12,208 bases of DNA, taken from the NCBI GenBank assembly GCA_026396555.1, contig JAPLWO010000043.1, positions 1 to 12,208 of the forward strand, given 5' to 3'. The stretch comes from Candidatus Magasanikiibacteriota bacterium. GTDB taxonomy: Bacteria; Patescibacteriota; Patescibacteriia; Magasanikbacterales; 2-02-FULL-50-9b. Positions within the stretch are counted from its first letter, which is position 1. Every line of letters starts with the position of its first letter. Below, piece after piece: positions 8,040 to 12,208 of the stretch. The translations under genes were made by a program, and so were the position numbers. Below the pieces are notes generated by a model. The model made no database searches. It was not told the DNA's origin and worked only from the letters and a program-made list of their open reading frames with translations.

Positions 8040-9242
8040 ATGCATAAAAAATATTTTGCACCAATCATTTTAGTAGCGATTTTTTTTATCACTTTTTTTA
8101 AACAGTTTGCGTTTGCTGCAGACGATGTTTCGAATTTACAATCTCAAATTAATGCTCGAAAAACTCAGATCGAGACTCTGCAAAAACAGATTAGTGAAAC
8201 CACTAAAGCGCTTCAGGGTAAACAAAAAGAAAAGGCATCGCTGGAAAATCAGCTCGAACTTATTACGGGTCGACTTGATAAAGCGAGGCTTGATTTGAGT
8301 GCAACACAAGCCAAGTTGGAGCAAACAACACTTGAAAAACAGCAGACAGAAAAAAAAATTGACGCAAAGCGACAAGAGATTGATGATCAGCAGGTGCAGG
8401 TGAGTGAGTTATTGCGGTCGCTAGATTTTACGGAACGACAATCGATTGTAAGTATTTTTGCAAGCGGTAAAACATTATCTGATTTTTTTTCAATGCAAGA
8501 TGCGGTGCATGCAGTTGATACTCAATTAACGCGTGCTTTAATTAAGGTTTTACTTGCGAAACAAGAACTTGATGTTCAAAAAACACAGCTTGTTACAACC
8601 GAACAAACGCTGGCTTCAGTTAAGAATACGCTTATTGCTAAGCAGGACCAATTAAAAAATCAAAGCAATGCAAAAGCGCAATTATTACTTCAAACGAAAC
8701 AGAGTGAAGGGAAGTATCAAAAGTTGGTTGCTGATTTAAAGAAACAATACTCGACAACTGAAAATGAAATCCAGTCGATTGAAAAACAAATTAATGCGCA
8801 ATTAAAAAATAAAGGTAAAGTCATTCCGACGGGCGCAGTGCAGTTGACATGGCCAGTACCATCGCATATTGTTACAGCATTGTTTCATGATCCTGACTAT
8901 CCGTTCCGAAATATTTTCGAACACCCCGCAATTGATATTCATGCAGGGCAAGGAACTCAGGTCCGAGCAGCTGGAAATGGTATTGTGGGTCGCGCAAAAA
9001 ATGCGGGCATGGGTTATAGCTACATTTTAATTGTTCATAACAACAAAATTTCGACAGTTTACGGTCATATTTCACGTATTCTTGTTGCAGAAGATCAAAC
9101 AGTGAACGCAGGCGATGTGATTGGTTTGAGCGGTGGGACCCCTGGAACGCCAGGTGCAGGCCCGTTTGTCACAGGCCCACACCTACATTTTGAAGTTCGA
9201 CTCAATGGAATTCCGGTTAACCCACTTGATTATTTACCTTAG
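8040..9242 (+). CDS. Secreted coiled-coil murein endopeptidase, M23/LytM family (EnvC/PcsB-like)
   Basis: A 400-residue cell-wall hydrolase or hydrolase activator. It has a short basic start and a hydrophobic segment (about 6-26) ending AFAAD, a likely cleaved signal peptide. A long coiled coil rich in Gln, Lys and Glu (about 30-125 and 165-258) flanks a helical region (126-160). The C-terminal LytM domain is at 268-400. The M23 ligands are all present: H295xxxD299, the YGH His343 and HLH at 381-383. The domain is therefore probably an active zinc endopeptidase that cuts peptide cross-bridges, unlike EnvC itself, whose LytM domain is degenerate and acts by activating amidases. An upstream TTG in the same frame would add eight residues, but the ATG at 8040 begins a normal signal peptide and follows the glycosyltransferase stop by 7 bp. 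It ends 6 bp from the convergent gene, with no terminator between them. Confidence 0.9.
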   Translation: MHKKYFAPIILVAIFFITFFKQFAFAADDVSNLQSQINARKTQIETLQKQISETTKALQGKQKEKASLENQLELITGRLDKARLDLSATQAKLEQTTLEKQQTEKKIDAKRQEIDDQQVQVSELLRSLDFTERQSIVSIFASGKTLSDFFSMQDAVHAVDTQLTRALIKVLLAKQELDVQKTQLVTTEQTLASVKNTLIAKQDQLKNQSNAKAQLLLQTKQSEGKYQKLVADLKKQYSTTENEIQSIEKQINAQLKNKGKVIPTGAVQLTWPVPSHIVTALFHDPDYPFRNIFEHPAIDIHAGQGTQVRAAGNGIVGRAKNAGMGYSYILIVHNNKISTVYGHISRILVAEDQTVNAGDVIGLSGGTPGTPGAGPFVTGPHLHFEVRLNGIPVNPLDYLP

Positions 9243-9248
9243 TTTTTC

Positions 9249-10526
9249 TTACTGACGCGCATAATAAAGTGTGCCCAACACCGCGTTATTAATGTGAACT
9301 GTGGTATCGCCCTGAAATACAAATGGTTGTAGTAAGGGGATAAAGGTGTCCGTTGGTGATGTAATATCAAGATTAATTTGATCAAGATTAGTCAGCACAA
9401 CTCCAAATCGACGCGTTTCCCCTGGTGCAAAAATTTGCTCGACCGCTATTTTTTGGATGTTCTGCGAATTAACAATGCTCGTCCCAGCTCCAAAATTTCT
9501 TTCTGCGAGTGTGTCTCCTATTGAATTATTTGCCAGTAACGTTGTGATCCGCAATGTTTTTGAAACTGATTGTGTTACAAATGATGAGCTATCAAATTCA
9601 AGCACAATTTGGTTCAAGGTGCGAGATTCAGAGCTATTATTCGTAATGCTAAAACCACCAAGCAGTGTCACAGGCACAGCGAGCGGCGCATTATGCGGTA
9701 CTAATCCTACAATTCCGCTTACAGTCACATCTGAATAAGTAGTAAACTCACCCGATGCTCGTGTAATTTTACCTTGCGCATTTGTTGCAGTTACAACGTA
9801 TCTATAATCGACGCCACTTGATACAGTTACAGTTTTTTTAAACACGGTCCCTGATTCAAAGCTAATTGACGAAGTGGAAGACTCGATTGGTGCATAGTCA
9901 AAAACCACAGTAGCAGGTTCAGTTGTTGCAAAGGAAATATTTTCTTGCACTGAACCATCTATATTTTTTGCGGATGAGAGAGCAATGTCATTTATTCCGA
10001 AAACGCCATTTGGAGCTGAAATTATAGGTGTACTAGTAGACGTTGGTTGTTGATTTGGAGTATTCTGTGGCGTCGCAAAATCAGACGCTACGACGGCATA
10101 ATCTGAGAAGAGGGTATCGGGAACATCACGAATATCTTTGAACGAATATCCGGCAGCAAGAAATTCTGCCTCAGTCGGAATCCATGTAATATGGCCCGCG
10201 GTATCCAAAACTTTATAGACCTTTGGATCTGTCTGAATTTTAATTAATGAACCAGTGTTGAAAAAAACATTTTTTGTAAGTGTGTACTGTGAAAGCGTTT
10301 CAGGGCTTACTTCAACCACAGAGTCAAATGACGTGCCGAACCAGCTTTGATACACCGAGGTCAGTGGAAACGCGCTACGGGTCGATCCAGTGATCCAGTA
10401 GACCGCAGAATTATTTTTTATTTTAAATAATTGAGGCGCGTCAGCAGCATGAACAAAATTGATTTGTAAAAGCTGAGGTAGTAAGAGTGCAGCTGTTAAG
10501 AGGGCTGAAGAAGTTTTGTGCTTCAT
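9249..10526 (-). CDS. Secreted protein with two surface repeats and an Fn3-like domain
   Basis: A 425-residue protein of unknown function. The signal peptide is clear (basic start, hydrophobic 8-21, cleavage expected after VHA at 27 or the following A). Two ~55-residue repeats follow (about 31-84 and 91-148; VYWITGSTRSAFP and VYKVLDTAGHITWIP cores) of the same type as the four in the 3145-4551 protein. A Pro/Thr/Ser/Gln-rich linker lies at about 150-172. An Fn3-like beta domain (about 175-265) ends with DYRYVVTATNAQGK and GEFTTY. A beta-rich C-terminal region (270-425) contains FSITNNSSESRTLNQIVLEF and FAPGETRRFGVVLTN, resembling an Ig-like extracellular domain. There are no Cys residues and no visible membrane anchor or sorting signal at the C terminus. 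It is probably a surface or secreted structural or adhesive protein. It converges on the M23 gene and has its own promoter at 10557-10565. Confidence 0.75.
   Translation of the reverse strand: MKHKTSSALLTAALLLPQLLQINFVHAADAPQLFKIKNNSAVYWITGSTRSAFPLTSVYQSWFGTSFDSVVEVSPETLSQYTLTKNVFFNTGSLIKIQTDPKVYKVLDTAGHITWIPTEAEFLAAGYSFKDIRDVPDTLFSDYAVVASDFATPQNTPNQQPTSTSTPIISAPNGVFGINDIALSSAKNIDGSVQENISFATTEPATVVFDYAPIESSTSSISFESGTVFKKTVTVSSGVDYRYVVTATNAQGKITRASGEFTTYSDVTVSGIVGLVPHNAPLAVPVTLLGGFSITNNSSESRTLNQIVLEFDSSSFVTQSVSKTLRITTLLANNSIGDTLAERNFGAGTSIVNSQNIQKIAVEQIFAPGETRRFGVVLTNLDQINLDITSPTDTFIPLLQPFVFQGDTTVHINNAVLGTLYYARQ
10083..10436 (-). repeat. Two copies of the shared extracellular protein repeat (coding)
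   Basis: Encodes residues 31-148 of the 425-residue secreted protein. Both copies show a hydrophobic-Tyr start (AVYWI, KVYKV), a polar turn, an FP or IP pair, a helix ending in a WF or GY turn, then a V..V/P..L..Y end. The second copy (KIQTDPKVYKVL, WIPTEAEFLAAGYSF) matches the version I associate with many Patescibacteria surface proteins. Related to the four copies at 3208-3906. Confidence 0.65.
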
Positions 10527-10556
10527 ATGTTAAATGACAAAGGTTTGATAGTTACT

Positions 10557-10565
10557 ATTATAACA
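10557..10565 (-). promoter_or_regulatory. Extended -10 promoter of the Fn3-like secreted protein gene
   Basis: On the minus strand, TGT then TATAAT (TATAAT at 10557-10562, TG at 10564-10565) forms an extended -10 element. The start of transcription is expected near 10550, with a ~24-nt leader before the ATG at 10526. No convincing -35 is seen at 16-18 bp spacing, and no Shine-Dalgarno sequence is visible in the leader. Confidence 0.5.
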
Positions 10566-10595
10566 TACATGATGGTTGAGCCGTATTTTAGTACA

Positions 10596-10627
10596 TAGTG
10601 TCGCAGAAGATATATTGTGCGACACTA
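10596..10627. repeat. Perfect 10-bp inverted repeat with 12-nt loop
   Basis: TAGTGTCGCA (10596-10605) and its exact complement TGCGACACTA (10618-10627) enclose a 12-nt AT-rich centre. It lies 30 nt after the ftsQ-like stop and about 46-77 bp upstream of the predicted transcription start of the Fn3-like gene. Neither strand has a T-run after the stem, so a simple intrinsic terminator is not supported. It could be a factor-assisted terminator or RNA-end hairpin for the serS-ftsQ transcript, or a binding site for a dimeric regulator of the downstream gene. The remaining bases of the 131-bp gap (10527-10657) hold the promoter and nothing else I recognise. Confidence 0.8.
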
Positions 10628-10657
10628 GGTATATTACTCCCCACTGATTGATTCTGC

Positions 10658-11488
10658 TCAGAAAGTCACGAACGCCTTATCGCTAAAACGTACATCAATT
10701 TGCCGCGCGAGTGGAAATTTTATAACGGTTATTTTAGCTTTCTTCATCTGCGTTTCTATATCACTGGTAATTTTTGTCTTAATCACAAGTCCATCATTAA
10801 ACGCAATGTCAGCCAGATCAGTGTCCTCCCCTTCGAAGTGGATATCTTTGAGCTGATGGCCTACAAGTTCATGAGAACGCGCTACAGTACTCATGAGTTC
10901 GTTTACAATATCTTGATTTAAAATATTTGTTTCTAATTTTGTTTCATTTATCGACCATGGTACGTATACGTTCGGCAGAACAACGCTCAGCTGATCAGGA
11001 CGGTCTGTCCAGCGTACAATCTTGCCGTCGCGTGCAATAATAGCTGTTCCATTTGTTGCATGCACTGACAGCACCACAGGGCGTTCAGTTGCATGTATGA
11101 ATATTGTATGCGGAAAACGTTTGGTGATACTGATAGTATCTAAAGAAACACGCGTTCTAATTTCAGACTCCAGTTGAGATGTGCGAAACGTTAGGTAGGA
11201 ATCATTTCGCGTCGAGAATATTTTTTTGTTGAGCGTTTCAGACACAGACTTCTTTACCTGTTCAGACGCGAAGGTGTCGAGTCCGTCAATCGAGATATCG
11301 TTAATTTTGAAATATTGATTTTTCAAAATGGTTGTCCCTAAAAATACTATCAGCGCACAAAAAATAACGAGCTCAAAAAAAGTCTTGCTCGCTATTATTT
11401 TTGACCCCTCAATCAACAACTCTGTATTCTTATGATCTTGTTTAAGAAAGGACTGATTTCGCTGCTGCTGTTTCTGAGACCGATTCAT
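10658..11488 (-). CDS. ftsQ: FtsQ/DivIB-like cell division protein
   Basis: A bitopic membrane protein of the divisome; family members link FtsL/FtsB and the septal synthase FtsW-FtsI. The 276 residues show the typical layout. A Gln/Lys/Arg-rich cytoplasmic tail (1-36) is followed by one transmembrane helix (about 37-55, FFELVIFCALIVFLGTTIL). A POTRA domain (about 60-135) runs from FKINDISIDGLDTF to ITKRFPHTIFIHATERPVV, which is the usual end of that domain. A beta domain follows with the GTAIIARDGKIV segment (147-158) and a C-terminal ARQIDVRFSDKAFV, a common FtsQ ending. The gene starts 17 bp after the serS stop, so it is likely co-transcribed with serS and not sitting in the usual dcw cluster next to mur genes or ftsA. 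No Shine-Dalgarno sequence is seen. The inverted repeat at 10596-10627 follows it. Confidence 0.8.
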   Translation of the reverse strand: MNRSQKQQQRNQSFLKQDHKNTELLIEGSKIIASKTFFELVIFCALIVFLGTTILKNQYFKINDISIDGLDTFASEQVKKSVSETLNKKIFSTRNDSYLTFRTSQLESEIRTRVSLDTISITKRFPHTIFIHATERPVVLSVHATNGTAIIARDGKIVRWTDRPDQLSVVLPNVYVPWSINETKLETNILNQDIVNELMSTVARSHELVGHQLKDIHFEGEDTDLADIAFNDGLVIKTKITSDIETQMKKAKITVIKFPLARQIDVRFSDKAFVTF

Positions 11489-11505
11489 ATCGGCTGATTT
11501 TTTTA

Positions 11506-12208
11506 TTAGGCCTCAAGCGTGTGCCATGGTAGCACATCCGCAAATACAGATGGCAAAATAACGCTTCCATCGGCCTGCTGATACTGTTCAAGTATCGCAA
11601 GCCACAATCTATCAGTAACGCCAGTTCCGTTGACTGTGTGGACTAATGAACGGTCACCGCTCGATGATTTATATCCAATGTTAAGTCGACGTGATTGAAA
11701 ATCAGTTGTATTACTCGTAGACGTTAATTCACGAAATTTATTTTGCGATGGAAACCACGCCTCAATGTCCCATTTACGCGTTGCAGGATAACCAAGATCA
11801 CCAGTATGTTTCAGCTGCCAATGTTTCCCCATCATGCATTGAAACGAGTGGCACCTCTGCGGTTACAATCAAAAATAAATTATCCTCGCCAGGATTCACT
11901 TCGTAAATTTCAAATCGATCTGCAGGAAAATGACCGGTACCATACATCGCACGTTCGCGTACCAGGAGCGGTGGAAACACAAATTCAAATCCTTCTGCCG
12001 AAATGATGTCCGTTACAATTCGAAGTACTGCTTTTTGGAGCTGTGCAATTTTCCCGGTCAAATAATAAAACCGCGCGCCAGACGTTCGTGCGCCTTCTTC
12101 GGATTTAATAAATGGTTTTACCGATGGTAATTCATAGTATGGTTTTGGTTCAAACGCAAACTTTGGTTCGGAGCCAATTACGCTAACAACGACATTCTGA
12201 TCCTCTGT
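11506..12208 (-). pseudogene. serS: Seryl-tRNA synthetase, 5' end outside window, internal deletion and frameshift
   Basis: SerRS charges tRNA(Ser). Reading from 12208, one frame gives the family's mid region: GARFYYLTGKIAQL, then EGFEFVFPPLLV, MYGTGHFPADRF and LFLIVTAEVPLVSMHDGETLAAE, ending in a TGA at 11798-11800. A second frame, open from 11835, gives KHTGDLGYPATRKWDIEAWFPS, then FRELTSTSNTTDFQSRR, HTVNGTGVTDRLWLAILEQYQQADGS (motif 3, with its Arg) and the normal C terminus, stopping at 11506. Compared with E. coli SerRS about 70 residues are missing between them, including class II motif 2 (the CFRSEAG and RMHQF region), which binds ATP and the acceptor end. As given, the gene cannot make an active enzyme. 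The junction is near 11807-11817, within CAGCTGAAACA. A real deletion or an assembly error are both possible. The N-terminal coiled-coil arm lies outside the window. Confidence 0.85.

Noticed and set aside
10596..10627. Intrinsic terminator
   Set aside because: The stem is perfect but no T-run follows on either strand, so it is listed only as an inverted repeat.
1..12208. CRISPR array, insertion sequence, tRNA or phage genes
   Set aside because: No regularly spaced direct repeats, transposase-like reading frames, tRNA-like cloverleaf or phage proteins were seen; nearly all of the window is explained by cellular genes.

Overview
The window looks like a piece of an AT-rich bacterial chromosome, most plausibly from a Candidate Phyla Radiation (Patescibacteria) lineage. 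That assignment is an inference. It rests on reduced or degenerate versions of housekeeping proteins (a short PriA with no recognisable helicase motifs), on secreted proteins carrying a ~50-residue repeat that I associate with these bacteria, and on gene starts without clear Shine-Dalgarno sequences. UGA acts as a stop and tryptophan is TGG throughout, so a UGA-recoded lineage is unlikely. I see no mobile element, CRISPR array, tRNA or rRNA.

Left part (1-7228, all minus strand, transcribed right to left). clpB comes first in transcription order. It is followed by a secreted lysozyme-like protein with four C-terminal repeats, a LigB/MEMO-fold protein without the family's metal ligands, a PriA-like protein, peptide deformylase (def), and the start of methionyl-tRNA formyltransferase (fmt), which runs off the window edge. 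From the lysozyme-like gene to fmt the genes overlap by 4 bp or lie 2 to 20 bp apart, so they form a likely operon. priA-def-fmt is a classic bacterial cluster linking replication restart to N-formyl-methionine handling.

Middle part (7229-9242, plus strand). A 63-bp gap carries two divergent promoters whose -10 boxes overlap: one for clpB, one for a WecG/TagA/CpsF-type glycosyltransferase. That gene is followed 7 bp later by a secreted coiled-coil protein with an intact M23 (LytM) endopeptidase domain, which has its own extended -10 box placed to give a leaderless mRNA.

Right part (9249-12208, minus strand). serS comes first in transcription order, then an FtsQ/DivIB-like division protein, a gap with a perfect 10-bp inverted repeat and a promoter, and a secreted protein with two of the same extracellular repeats plus an Fn3-like domain. 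It converges on the M23 gene with only 6 bp between stops. The serS sequence is broken as given: about 70 residues including class II motif 2 are missing, and the reading frame shifts at the junction.

Overall the window mixes translation and protein quality control (serS, def, fmt, clpB) with cell-envelope building, cutting and division (glycosyltransferase, M23 hydrolase, lysozyme-like protein, FtsQ, repeat proteins). The most notable points are the serS deletion, two apparently catalytically dead proteins in the priA operon, the shared surface repeat, the overlapping clpB/glycosyltransferase promoters, and the general absence of Shine-Dalgarno sequences.
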